The notes under the pieces are model-generated. The model searched no databases and was not told the DNA's origin. It saw only the letters and a list, made by a program, of their open reading frames with translations. From assembly GCA_013178305.1 (NCBI GenBank), contig JABLXB010000009.1, positions 1 through 64,000 on the forward strand: a stretch of DNA of 64,000 bases. Reading direction: 5' to 3'. This DNA comes from Bacillota bacterium. Lineage in GTDB: Bacteria > Bacillota > Sulfobacillia > JABLXB01. Both the position numbers and the translations under genes were made by a program. Below, one piece after another: positions 24,704 through 34,264 of the stretch (positions are counted from its first letter, which is position 1; each line of letters starts with the position of its first letter).

Positions 24704-25861
24704 TTGAGGCTCATCGGGATTGCGTACGGAAACGTAAGACGGCGCAAGGGTAAGGCTGCCCTGGTCATGATCGGCCTGGCGCTGGGGGTTGCGACGGCAG
24801 TGGCGCTGATGTCCGCGAACCAGGCGATGCAGTACGAGATCGGCGCCAAGCTCGACGAATACGGCGCCAACATAGTCGTGGTACCGAGGACCCAGCAGCT
24901 GGCCCTCTCGTACGGAGGCATTACGGTTCCAGGCGTGACCGTGGGGACTCCGGAGTTCAGCCAGGAAATCGTGAAGAAAATAGCCGCCATCGAGCAGAAG
25001 GACAGCATCAACATCATAGCTCCCAAGCTCGTGGGGGCTGAGAAGATCGAGGGGCAGCCCGGACTGGTCGTCGGCGTCGATTTCGAGGCCGAGTTGAAGA
25101 TGAAGAAATGGTGGCACCTGGAGGGCAAGCGCCCCTCAGAAGCCGGTGACGTGGTCCTCGGCAGCGAGGCCGCGTCACGCCTGGGGAAGTCCGCCGGAGA
25201 CCCCATCAACATCGGCGACAGGGTGATGACCGTGGCATCGATCCTCGCTCCCACAGGGGGCCAGGAGGACGACCTGGTGTTCGCCGGCCTGGGGGCCTTA
25301 CAGCAGATGCTCGGGAAGAGCGAGAGGCTGACATTTGTGGAGGTCAGCGCCTACTGCAACACATGTCCAATTGAGGAAATCGTGTCGCAGATCACGATAG
25401 CGGCGCCCGAGGCCAAGGTCACAGCCCTCAAGCAGAGCGTGCAGGCGCGGGCGGACATGGTGAAGCGCTTCGGCTCATTCGCACTGGCCGTTTCAACCGT
25501 GGTGTTACTGGCCGGGGGTCTCGCCGTCTCGACCACGATGCTCTCCTCGGTGAATGAGCGGACGAGGGAGATAGGCATATTCAGGGCGATAGGCTACCGC
25601 AAGTCACACATCTTCTACGTCATGCTGAGCGAGGCGGCCTTCCTCAGCTTTGCGGGCGGAATACTCGGGTACGGCTCGGGGCTTGCTCTGGCCCGGGCGG
25701 CAACATCGAGGGTGGTGGAATCGTCCGTGCAGGTGCCGTGGAACCCCGTCCTGCTGCTGGTGGCGCTGTCCGTCGCCGCCGCCGTCGGGATGCTCGCGGG
25801 GGCGTATCCCGCGTGGCGCGCGTCGCGGATCGACCCCGCCGAGGCTTTGAGGTTTATCTGA
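24704..25861 (+). CDS. MacB/FtsX-type ABC transporter permease
   Basis: TTG 24704 follows GAGGAGGG. The 385 residues have the MacB layout: one N-terminal helix (ALVMIGLALGVATAVALM), a large extracytoplasmic domain, and three C-terminal helices with TREIGIFRAIGYRKSHI, the motif that docks the ATPase. The ectodomain holds CNTCP near residue 216, unusual for MacB and suggestive of metal or thiol chemistry in keeping with the preceding CxxC protein. It belongs to the BlaI-controlled unit. Confidence 0.85.
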   Translation: MRLIGIAYGNVRRRKGKAALVMIGLALGVATAVALMSANQAMQYEIGAKLDEYGANIVVVPRTQQLALSYGGITVPGVTVGTPEFSQEIVKKIAAIEQKDSINIIAPKLVGAEKIEGQPGLVVGVDFEAELKMKKWWHLEGKRPSEAGDVVLGSEAASRLGKSAGDPINIGDRVMTVASILAPTGGQEDDLVFAGLGALQQMLGKSERLTFVEVSAYCNTCPIEEIVSQITIAAPEAKVTALKQSVQARADMVKRFGSFALAVSTVVLLAGGLAVSTTMLSSVNERTREIGIFRAIGYRKSHIFYVMLSEAAFLSFAGGILGYGSGLALARAATSRVVESSVQVPWNPVLLLVALSVAAAVGMLAGAYPAWRASRIDPAEALRFI

Positions 25862-25923
25862 TTGACGGCCCGGCCCACGGGCGAGCCGGAGGCCCTGAGC
25901 CGGGTGTGATGGAGGGATGCCTG

Positions 25924-26646
25924 TTGAGCTTGATAGTGCTGGAAGGCGTTACGAAGCGATACCGCGCCGCCGGCGAAGAGGTCGTTGCGCTGCACCCGGT
26001 CAACCTCAGCATAGGGCAGGGGGAGTTCGCGGCGGTCGTCGGGCCGTCCGGTTCGGGGAAAAGCACCCTGCTGTCGATCCTGGGGGCAATGAATACCCCA
26101 ACCGCGGGCAGGCTGGTGGTCGACGGCATAGACGTCTACGCCCTGGACGAAGAGAGGAGGGCGGACTTCAGGAGGGAGTACGTGGGGTTCGTGTTCCAGC
26201 AGCTCCAGCTGATACCGTACCTGTCGGCGCTCGAGAACGTCATGCTCCCGCTGGTGGTGACCGGCCTGGGAAAGAAGGTGCAAGGCGAAATGGCGGGTCA
26301 GGCGCTCGAGTCTGTCGGGCTGGGCGGGAAAGCGCTGCGTCTCCCCAACGAGCTGTCGGGGGGTGAGCAACAACGCGTGGCGATCGCACGGGCGATCGTG
26401 AATGAGCCCCCGGTCCTTCTGGCTGACGAGGCGACCGGAAACCTCGACTCGCGCACAGGGGAGAACGTGATGTCGGTATTCGAGGACCTGAACAGCAAGG
26501 GGCTTACGATCGTCATCGTCACGCATAACCAGGACAACTGCCGCTACGCCGGCCGCATTCTCGACATGGCCGACGGACGGCTGTGGGAGCGGGCGGCCGC
26601 CGGGACCACCGCGAGAGTGGCCCACGAGCCGAGGATGGCCTGCTGA
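25924..26646 (+). CDS. MacB/LolD-type ABC transporter ATPase
   Basis: TTG 25924 follows GGAGGG by seven bases. The 240 residues contain Walker A GPSGSGKST, Q-loop FVFQQLQLIP, signature LSGGEQQRVAIARA and Walker B VLLADEATGNLD, the LolD/MacB-type sequence. It partners with the preceding permease. Sixty-two bases separate the two genes and contain no terminator. Confidence 0.9.
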   Translation: MSLIVLEGVTKRYRAAGEEVVALHPVNLSIGQGEFAAVVGPSGSGKSTLLSILGAMNTPTAGRLVVDGIDVYALDEERRADFRREYVGFVFQQLQLIPYLSALENVMLPLVVTGLGKKVQGEMAGQALESVGLGGKALRLPNELSGGEQQRVAIARAIVNEPPVLLADEATGNLDSRTGENVMSVFEDLNSKGLTIVIVTHNQDNCRYAGRILDMADGRLWERAAAGTTARVAHEPRMAC

Positions 26647-26691
26647 GGCCGGTTGGACTGGAATCAGACTGGTAGATGGAGGCGGAAGGGT

Positions 26692-26940
26692 ATGAAGACA
26701 CTATCGAAGGCGGCGCTGGTACTTGCGGGGATCGCAGCGGTGGTCTGGCTCGCGAGGGCGGGCTCCCTGAGGGCGGTGGCACCCTGGGCGGTATTCCTGG
26801 CATGCCCGCTAATGCATCTCGGGATGATGGCGTTCATGGGGCGCGGGTGCCATCACGACCGCGAGGGACACGAACACGCGCGCGGACAGGAGCCACGTCC
26901 CGGTAATGAGCCGGAACGCGCCCGTGCCGGGGAGGTGTGA
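26692..26940 (+). CDS. Small DUF2933-like membrane protein
   Basis: ATG 26692 follows GGCGGAAGGG. The 82 residues hold one or two hydrophobic segments and the diagnostic ACPLMHLGMMAFMGRGCHH, followed by a charged His/Glu/Arg tail. The Cys-Pro-Leu-Met-His and Met-rich pattern matches DUF2933 proteins found beside copper or heavy-metal export genes. It supports a metal role for the BlaI-controlled operon. Confidence 0.75.
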   Translation: MKTLSKAALVLAGIAAVVWLARAGSLRAVAPWAVFLACPLMHLGMMAFMGRGCHHDREGHEHARGQEPRPGNEPERARAGEV

Positions 26941-26944
26941 GCAC

Positions 26945-27115
26945 ATGGCGGAACCTTCACCGAGGCCGTGCTGGCTGACCGCGTGGCTGAGGAGGCTAGC
27001 CGAAGCGAGCGACAGGCAGTTTGGTGGTAAACCCCCGTCGTGTTGTGGGGGTGGAGGGAGCCGCAGCCCGGGACTCACGCGGTCTGGAAAATCAGAGAAC
27101 AGCACCGGTACTTGA
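26945..27115 (+). CDS. Short LDCC-like putative metal-binding protein
   Basis: ATG 26945 follows GGGGAGGTG, which overlaps the previous stop. Residues 11-34 (WLRRLAEASDRQFGG, then PSCC) match the small LDCC-motif proteins of Firmicutes, which are about 30 residues: an amphipathic helix, FGG and a terminal Cys-Cys. Here LDCC is PSCC and about 20 extra Gly/Ser-rich residues follow. Last gene of the BlaI-controlled operon. A metal-binding role is suggested by the vicinal cysteines only. Confidence 0.6.
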   Translation: MAEPSPRPCWLTAWLRRLAEASDRQFGGKPPSCCGGGGSRSPGLTRSGKSENSTGT

Positions 27116-27240
27116 TATCCACCGAGTACCCCCTCTCGCGCGCGTAGGAGACAATGCCGTCCGGAAGGCGATGCGGTCAAATCCCAGTTCCACGGCCATT
27201 GTCTCCACCGCTTTTCCGTAGGGGCTGCAGGAACCGCGGC
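27075..27240 (-). pseudogene. 3' remnant of a second radical-SAM-like gene
   Basis: Out of frame with hydE, the minus strand reads SPYGKAVETMAVELGFDRIAF and, after a one-base frame slip near 27164, PDGIVSYARERGYSVDIKY and RCCSLIFQTA before a stop at 27077. The joined sequence looks like a protein C-terminus with a terminal Cys-Cys, as in BioB/LipA-related radical SAM proteins. It starts inside the hydE 3' end, which implies that a deletion fused the two. The family guess rests on a short stretch. Confidence 0.45.
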
Positions 27241-28289
27241 TTGGGTGAGTGACCCGGCCCTTGCCCGGTGGCTCGCCCCAGCCCCCCAATCATGCGGCCC
27301 AAACAGATGAGGCACTTTTCCGCCATCTCGTCCAGGCAGATCTTCCCCGGGTAGATCTGGTACAGGGGCCGGTAGCCCGTGGGGCCCACGTTGGGCATGA
27401 CCACGTTGGCCCCACAGCGTAACGCTTTCTGCCTCCCCTGCGGATCGGCGGTCCCGAGCGCGGTGGTCGCAGGAATGTGCGCCCAGGGAACAGCCAGCCT
27501 GGCCACCGCCAGTACCCGCAGGCTCAGATCAACCTCACCTGGGCTGGACGCCGCCAGCGGTGTCTGGGGGTGAGGGATAAAGGGTCCGATCCCCGCCATT
27601 TCCACATCGAGTTCCTGCAGTAGAACGATGTCGTCCGCCAGGCTGGCAAGGGTCTGCCCGGGCAGGCCCACCATGTTCCCCGATCCGACCTGGTACCCCA
27701 ATTCCCGCAGGTGGCGAATACAGGTCAACCGGTCCGCCAGGGTGGTTCCGGGACGCAGCCCTCGGAACAACTCGGGATCGGCAGTCTCGTGCTTCAGGAG
27801 GTAGCGGTCGGCCCCCGCCTCTCTCCAGAGGGCGTAGTCCTCCCGGGGACGATCCCCGACCGAGAGTGTGACTGCCAGCCCGGTCCGGCGCTTGATCTCG
27901 CGGACTACCTCCGCAAGGGCCGGAGCGTCCCAGAAGGGGTCCTCTCCGGACTGGAGCACGACCGTGCCCACGCCCAGGCGGGCTGCCTTCTCGGCTGCGC
28001 CCACGGTTTCGGCGAGTGACATGCGGTAGCGCTGCAAACCCGCGTTGGCCGCCCTTAACCCGCAGTAGTGACAGTTGCGCACGCAGTAGTTCGAAAACTC
28101 GATTATGCCGCGCAGGTATACCTCGTCACCTACATAGCGGTGCCGGACTTCATCTGCAGTGTGAAACAAGGTATCTTTGGCCCTCGTGTCGGCGGAGCCT
28201 TCCAAGAGGGCCAGGATAGCCTTGCGATCGATCTCTCCGGGCCTTCGTTTGGCCTGTTCCAGGGCCGTCCAGAATGCCTTGCTCTGCAC
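27177..28289 (-). CDS. hydE: [FeFe]-hydrogenase maturase HydE (radical SAM)
   Basis: GTG 28289 follows AGGTGGGC. The radical-SAM cluster motif is NYCVRNCHYCGLR in RGIIEFSNYC, the HydE form, followed by RYRMSLAETV. Further HydE blocks are VVLQSGEDPFWDA, GLPGQTLASLADDI and MPNVGPTGYRPLYQIYPGK. HydE helps build the dithiomethylamine-bearing diiron subcluster. HydF and HydG are not in the window. The C-terminus after GLGRATGQGPGHS is about 20 residues of non-conserved sequence read out of frame through a remnant of another gene. Last gene of the sulfur operon, which fits a need for cysteine and Fe-S supply. Confidence 0.85.
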   Translation of the reverse strand: MQSKAFWTALEQAKRRPGEIDRKAILALLEGSADTRAKDTLFHTADEVRHRYVGDEVYLRGIIEFSNYCVRNCHYCGLRAANAGLQRYRMSLAETVGAAEKAARLGVGTVVLQSGEDPFWDAPALAEVVREIKRRTGLAVTLSVGDRPREDYALWREAGADRYLLKHETADPELFRGLRPGTTLADRLTCIRHLRELGYQVGSGNMVGLPGQTLASLADDIVLLQELDVEMAGIGPFIPHPQTPLAASSPGEVDLSLRVLAVARLAVPWAHIPATTALGTADPQGRQKALRCGANVVMPNVGPTGYRPLYQIYPGKICLDEMAEKCLICLGRMIGGLGRATGQGPGHSPKPRFLQPLRKSGGDNGRGTGI

Positions 28290-28367
28290 GTTTGCCCACC
28301 TTCCACCTGAAGTCTCACGCCGCAAACAGGCCACCGGCGCACCTGCCGTGCAGGTACGGACGGCGAG

Positions 28368-29318
28368 TCACGTAGTTGTGCCGGGACTCTCGTCGAACAG
28401 TCCAGTGGACAGGTACCTCTCGCCGGTGTCCGGAAGTATGGCCACGATGAGTTTGCCGCGGCTTGTGTCCCTGAAGGCTACCTCCACGGCAGCCCAGACG
28501 GCCGCGCCAGAAGATATCCCCGCCAGTATCCCCTCTTCCCTCGCCAGGCGCCTGGCCATTTCCATGGCCCTTTCCTGCGGGACGCGGATCACCTCGTCGA
28601 TCAGGTCGCGCCTGAGCACGTTGGGCACAAAGCCGGCCCCGATGCCCTGGATCTTGTGCGGCCCGGGCGAGCCCCCCGACAACACCGGCGACTCGTCGGG
28701 TTCCACCGCAATGGCCCTGAACGAGGGCTTGAGATGCTTTATCACGGTGGCGATTCCGGTGATGGTGCCGCCGGTGCCCACACCGGACACCAGTATGTCT
28801 ACCTTGCCATCCGTATCCCGCCATATCTCCTGGGCGGTGGTTCTTACGTGGATCTGCGGGTTGGCGGGGTTGCTGAACTGCTGCGGCATGAACGAATTGG
28901 GCGTCGCTACCGCCAGCTCCTCGGCCCTGCGGATGGCCCCGCGCATACCCTCGGGCCCCGGGGTCAGCACGATCTCCGCGCCGAACGCTGCAAGTAGCCT
29001 GCGGCGCTCGAGGGACATGGTCTCCGGCATCGTGAGGATGAGCCGGTAGCCACGCGCAGCTGCCACAGATGCCAGCGCTATCCCCGTGTTGCCGCTTGTC
29101 GGCTCGATTATCACTGTCCCCGGCTTCAGGAGGCCGGCCTCCTCCGCCGAGTCTATCATTGCCACCCCGATGCGGTCCTTGACGCTGCCGCACGGGTTGA
29201 ACGACTCCATCTTGCCGAGCACCGTCGCAACGGCGCTCCGCGTAACCCTGTTCAACCTGACCAGCGGCGTGTTGCCGATGGCCTTCGTAACATCATCAGC
29301 TATCGGTCTCGGTCCCAT
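28368..29318 (-). CDS. cysK: Cysteine synthase (O-acetylserine sulfhydrylase)
   Basis: ATG 29318 follows GGGAGGG and overlaps cysE by 23 bases. Residues near 45 carry the PLP lysine in [20 protein letters not shown] is the substrate loop, [10 protein letters not shown] binds the PLP phosphate and GISSGAA lies near the C-terminus. The 316 residues match CysK in length. With CysE it makes cysteine from serine and sulfide; the two proteins also form a regulatory complex. Confidence 0.95.
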   Translation of the reverse strand: MGPRPIADDVTKAIGNTPLVRLNRVTRSAVATVLGKMESFNPCGSVKDRIGVAMIDSAEEAGLLKPGTVIIEPTSGNTGIALASVAAARGYRLILTMPETMSLERRRLLAAFGAEIVLTPGPEGMRGAIRRAEELAVATPNSFMPQQFSNPANPQIHVRTTAQEIWRDTDGKVDILVSGVGTGGTITGIATVIKHLKPSFRAIAVEPDESPVLSGGSPGPHKIQGIGAGFVPNVLRRDLIDEVIRVPQERAMEMARRLAREEGILAGISSGAAVWAAVEVAFRDTSRGKLIVAILPDTGERYLSTGLFDESPGTTT

Positions 29319-29964
29319 GTTGTTCCCTCCCGGCTGGTTGACCGGAGTTTACCCGGTTCTCCAGCGCCTCAATCCTCTGTGTGATTCCAGACAGCATCTC
29401 GACCACGGGGTCCGGCAGGTCGCCGTGGTTCAGGGGGTCTACCTTGACTCCCTCCTTCACCACGATGCGCCCGGGAACCCCCACGACGGTGCAGTTGGGG
29501 GGCACCGGTTTGATCACGACTGCTCCCGCTCCGATGCGAGAGTTGTCGCCGATCTCGATTGCCCCCAGCACCTTTGCCCCCGCCGCTATCACGACGTTCT
29601 TGCCGATAGTCGGGTGCCTTTTCCCCTTGTCCTTGCCCGTCCCGCCGAGCGTGACCTGCTGGTAGATGGTCACGTCATCCCCGACTTCCGCGGTCTCCCC
29701 GATTACCGTGCCTATGCCGTGGTCTATGAACACGCGGCGTCCGATCACGGCCCCGGGGTGTATCTCGATCAGGGTCAGGAACCGGCCCACGTGGGATACC
29801 AGCCTGGCCAGGAAGAACAGCCTCTTCTGGTAGAGCCAGTGCGCCAGGCGTTGAATCCATACGGCGTGGAGGCCGGGGTAGCAGCACAGCACTTCGACGA
29901 CGCTCTTCGCAGCGGGGTCCCGCTCGAATATGGTAGCGATGTCCTCCCTGATCCTGCGAAACAT
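29296..29964 (-). CDS. cysE: Serine O-acetyltransferase
   Basis: A protein of 222 residues with an N-terminal helical segment ([19 protein letters not shown]) and a left-handed beta-helix of hexapeptide repeats, including the catalytic [13 protein letters not shown] and [10 protein letters not shown]. It lacks the long N-terminal extension of enteric CysE, as do most Firmicutes forms. The C-terminal 40 residues past VPGRIV are variable. It acetylates serine for the following CysK. Confidence 0.95.
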   Translation of the reverse strand: MFRRIREDIATIFERDPAAKSVVEVLCCYPGLHAVWIQRLAHWLYQKRLFFLARLVSHVGRFLTLIEIHPGAVIGRRVFIDHGIGTVIGETAEVGDDVTIYQQVTLGGTGKDKGKRHPTIGKNVVIAAGAKVLGAIEIGDNSRIGAGAVVIKPVPPNCTVVGVPGRIVVKEGVKVDPLNHGDLPDPVVEMLSGITQRIEALENRVNSGQPAGREQHGTETDS

Positions 29965-30061
29965 CTCTCATACCCCCGATGGATTTGATTCGTGCCGACG
30001 CATGCCGTCGTACAGTCCGGCACCGCCACATCACCCCCGTCCCCCACGCGATACTCCGCCC

Positions 30062-31390
<1,329 letters not shown>

Positions 31391-32548
31391 TTATCTGATC
31401 TCATGTACGGCGAGCTGTCGCACTGCGGCGAGCAGCCGTTCAACGTGGTCGTTGTTGTTGAAGTAGCCGAAACTGGCGCGCAGCGTCCCGCCGGGGAACG
31501 TTCCAAGGGACCTGTGGGCGGCGGGGGCGCAGTGCAGCCCCGCCCTTACGCCGATTCCGGAAGCCTCGTCGAGCATGACCCCGGCCATCGAAACGTCGAG
31601 CGAATCGATCGTGAATGAGACGATCCCGCTTTGCGTAAATTCCGGGTCAGAGTAGAGCCTGACTCCCGGGATTTCCGCGAGACCCCGCGTGAGTTCCCGG
31701 GCGAGGGACGACTCCTTCTCCGCTATCGAGCGGATGCCCTCCGACTCGACGAAGCGGATACCCGCTCCCAGTCCCGCTATCCCCGGCAGGTTCGGGGTGC
31801 CCGCCTCGAGCCTCCACGGGAGGCTCCCCGGCTGTTCCTCGTCCTCCGACCTGAATCCGGTCCCGCCTTCCCGCCACGGCCTCAGGTCGAGATCCCTGCC
31901 GAAAACCAGCAGCCCGACCCCCATGGGGCCCATCAGGCCTTTGTGCCCAGGCGCCGCGAGCACGTCTATTCCCGAGCTGACCAGGTCGATCTCCAGTGTG
32001 CCGGCGGTTTGCGCCGCGTCGACAACCAGCAGGCCGCCGTTCCGGTGGACTATTCCTGCCAGCTCCGCTACGGGCTCCACTCGTCCGGTCACGTTGGACG
32101 CGTGCGAAATGACTGCCACGTCGACCCCCTCGCGACAGAGGTCCTCGAAGTCGTCCATGTCCACGCCGGAACCGGGCGCCGCGCGGGCCACTCTCACGAC
32201 CGCGCCTTCCCTTTCCAGGCTCCGGAGGGGACGCACGACCGAGTTGTGCTCGTACGGCCCTGTGACCACCCTCGATCCCTCGCGCACCAGCCCCTTGAGG
32301 GCGATGTTCAGCGAGTCCGTACAGTTCAGCGTGAACACCACGTGCGAGGGGCCTGGGGCGTTAAAGAGGCGCGCCGCGAGTAGCCTCGTCTCATCCATCA
32401 CCCGTTCGGCGCGGACCGACATACGGTGTGAGGATCTTCCCGGATTGGCCCCCGCATGCTGCATACATGCGTTGATAGCCGCGTACACGGCGCCCGGCTT
32501 GGGCCACGAAGTGGCGGCATTGTCCAGGTACACGAACTCCTCACGCAC
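31391..32548 (-). CDS. Cysteine desulfurase, NifS/SufS family
   Basis: The GTG start lies four bases past the ThiF-like gene. The 385 residues carry YLDNAATSWPKP, the PLP lysine in APGHKGLMGP, the PLP aspartate and histidine regions (VDAAQTAG) and the catalytic cysteine in RAGLHCAPAAHRSLG. The short Cys loop puts it in the SufS-like group II, which usually needs a partner sulfur acceptor. The neighbouring ThiF-like protein is the natural candidate. Confidence 0.92.
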   Translation of the reverse strand: MREEFVYLDNAATSWPKPGAVYAAINACMQHAGANPGRSSHRMSVRAERVMDETRLLAARLFNAPGPSHVVFTLNCTDSLNIALKGLVREGSRVVTGPYEHNSVVRPLRSLEREGAVVRVARAAPGSGVDMDDFEDLCREGVDVAVISHASNVTGRVEPVAELAGIVHRNGGLLVVDAAQTAGTLEIDLVSSGIDVLAAPGHKGLMGPMGVGLLVFGRDLDLRPWREGGTGFRSEDEEQPGSLPWRLEAGTPNLPGIAGLGAGIRFVESEGIRSIAEKESSLARELTRGLAEIPGVRLYSDPEFTQSGIVSFTIDSLDVSMAGVMLDEASGIGVRAGLHCAPAAHRSLGTFPGGTLRASFGYFNNNDHVERLLAAVRQLAVHEIR

Positions 32549-32552
32549 GGCC

Positions 32553-33578
32553 TCACCCCCCTATGTATCGCGTGTAGAGGCTCTTGGCGGCGACGGGATC
32601 GGTCGTCCCGAAGACGATGGCCCTTCCGTCCCGGAACAGCGCGACCTCGTACTCACCTACTCTGAACCTCAAGAGATAATCATTTGACTCGACCCTGAAC
32701 GCGCGGCTCAAGGTTCGAGCTGTAGACTCGTAGTCAAACCTGCGCGTCTCACGGGGGACCACCTGCACGGCGTTGCGCCCGCAGAGGGAGGCCGTCGCCA
32801 TGTGATCGGCCTGCCGCAGGAGGGTGAACTCCCTCCCTGCGCACACCGTGCAGCCGGTGTTCCTCGATGTTGCGACGTGCGTCACCCTGTTGTCCCACAG
32901 GTCGAACAGCATCAAGCCGTTCAACGCGCGGTCCTTGCGCCCCGCCGCTATCTTCAGCGCCTCGGACGCTTCCCACGAGGCGATCGTGAATGTCACCGGC
33001 CCCAGCACGCCGGCCGTGTCGCACGTGAAAGGCGACGACAACCCGGCCGCATTAGGGTAGAGGCAGTTGTAGCACGCGGTTTCCCCGGGGAGGCACGTGG
33101 ACACGGTACCGTACGTGGAGACACACGCGCCGTGCACCCACGGAATCCCCGCCTTGACGCACGCCTCGTTGATCAAGGCCCTGGTGTAGAAGTTGTCGAG
33201 GCCGTCGACGACCACGGTTGCGCCCGCGACGATCCTCTCCACGTTCCCGGGGTTGACGTCGTCCACGACCACTTCGTACGAAATCTCCGAGTTGAACCGC
33301 ACGAGGTGTTCGCGAGCAGCGACCGCCTTCGGGATGCTATTCCGCGCGTCATCCTCGTCGTACAGCCCCTGCCGCTGGAGGTTGGTCCAGTCCACGAAGT
33401 CGCGATCCACGAGCCTGATGGTTCCCACCCCCGCTCTCGCGAGGACGTTCGCAGACGTGCTGCCCAGCGCGCCGAGGCCGATGACCACCGCGGTTGCGCG
33501 GGACATAAATTCCTGCCCCTCCTCGCCTATGCCGGAGACCAGTACCTGACGCGAGTAACGCGAGTTCTCATATCCCAT
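32553..33578 (-). CDS. ThiF/MoeB-type adenylyltransferase with extra C-terminal domain
   Basis: ATG 33578 is the start nearest MGYENSRYSRQVL, where ThiF proteins begin, and overlaps the Rrf2 stop by 11 bases. GLGALGSTSANVLARAG is the nucleotide-binding loop and the zinc pairs are CYNCLY and CTVCAG. Residues about 260-341 form an additional domain (FDYESTARTLSRAF, then LLRFRVGEYEVALFRDGRA) that resembles a small ubiquitin-like or regulatory domain. It would adenylate the C-terminus of a sulfur carrier; no separate ThiS/MoaD gene is nearby, so the extra domain deserves attention. Confidence 0.85.
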   Translation of the reverse strand: MGYENSRYSRQVLVSGIGEEGQEFMSRATAVVIGLGALGSTSANVLARAGVGTIRLVDRDFVDWTNLQRQGLYDEDDARNSIPKAVAAREHLVRFNSEISYEVVVDDVNPGNVERIVAGATVVVDGLDNFYTRALINEACVKAGIPWVHGACVSTYGTVSTCLPGETACYNCLYPNAAGLSSPFTCDTAGVLGPVTFTIASWEASEALKIAAGRKDRALNGLMLFDLWDNRVTHVATSRNTGCTVCAGREFTLLRQADHMATASLCGRNAVQVVPRETRRFDYESTARTLSRAFRVESNDYLLRFRVGEYEVALFRDGRAIVFGTTDPVAAKSLYTRYIGG

Positions 33579-34038
33579 ATCCGTCGCACCCCGGCGGTGC
33601 CGGGTCCTCCCCCTCAACGAGCGATTGAATCGTGATCGAATCGAGTGCGAGTTCGATGTGATGCTGAAGCCTGTCCCACGCCTTCCGGCTCGCGCACGTT
33701 GCCTTGCGTTCGCACCTGCTCGCGGGGTTCTTCCCGGGGGGAAGGAGGCACCCTACCGGTGCGAGCGGGCCGTCGAGGGCGCGAACCACCGAACCCACGG
33801 TTATCTCGTTGGCGCTCTTCGCGAGCCTGTATCCGCCGTTAAGCCCTCGTACCGCGTCGACAAACCCGTGCTTCCTCAGCCCGTGGAATATGAGCCCGAG
33901 GTATTTCTTCGAGATGTTCTCCTTCTCCGCGATTTGCGCCAGCGAGACGGGGCTTCCGCCCTGGTTCTCCTCGCCCGAGAGGAGCTCCAGCGCGCACAGT
34001 GCCCGGACTCCGTACCGCGCCTTCGCCGAAATCTTCAT
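33568..34038 (-). CDS. Rrf2-family regulator (CymR/IscR-like)
   Basis: ATG 34038 gives MKISAKARYGVRAL, the standard Rrf2 start. The winged helix occupies residues 1-85 with NISKKYLGLIFHGLR as recognition helix and GGYRLAKSANEI as wing. Cysteines at GCLL, SRCERKATC match the three-Cys cluster site of IscR-type members. At the head of a cysteine, methionine and Fe-S operon, it likely senses sulfur status or an Fe-S cluster. A perfect palindrome lies 62 bases upstream. Confidence 0.9.
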   Translation of the reverse strand: MKISAKARYGVRALCALELLSGEENQGGSPVSLAQIAEKENISKKYLGLIFHGLRKHGFVDAVRGLNGGYRLAKSANEITVGSVVRALDGPLAPVGCLLPPGKNPASRCERKATCASRKAWDRLQHHIELALDSITIQSLVEGEDPAPPGCDGYGI

Positions 34039-34099
34039 GTTATCCACCACCTGCTTACCCACCACTTGCGGCGGATCGGTGCAAAATCATTAGTAATTC

Positions 34100-34122
34100 G
34101 GTAGTATTTCTGCTATACTACC
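34100..34122. promoter_or_regulatory. Palindromic operator between Rrf2 and MBL genes
   Basis: GGTAGTAT-N7-ATACTACC is a perfect 8-bp inverted repeat in the divergent intergenic region. On the plus strand it overlaps an extended -10 (TGCTATACT, 34111-34119) facing the MBL gene. It is the obvious candidate site for the Rrf2 regulator, controlling both its own operon and the hydrolase. Confidence 0.75.
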
Positions 34123-34264
34123 ATACGCCGCGCGCGAGATCCAGTACTGTTTTCCAGGCGCGACTGCCGCCGTGGAGGTCTTGTCCGGCGTGCCGTCGAA
34201 AGATAGTTCCCTCGCCAGACGGCCACCGCGGTCTCCTGGGGAGTATCGAAATGGAGTGAGGGTA

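Noticed and set aside
27177-28289. Biotin synthase or PylB
   Set aside because: The FSNYCVRNCHYCGLR motif and NVGPTGYRPLYQIYPGK block are those of HydE; there are no pyrrolysine or biotin genes nearby.
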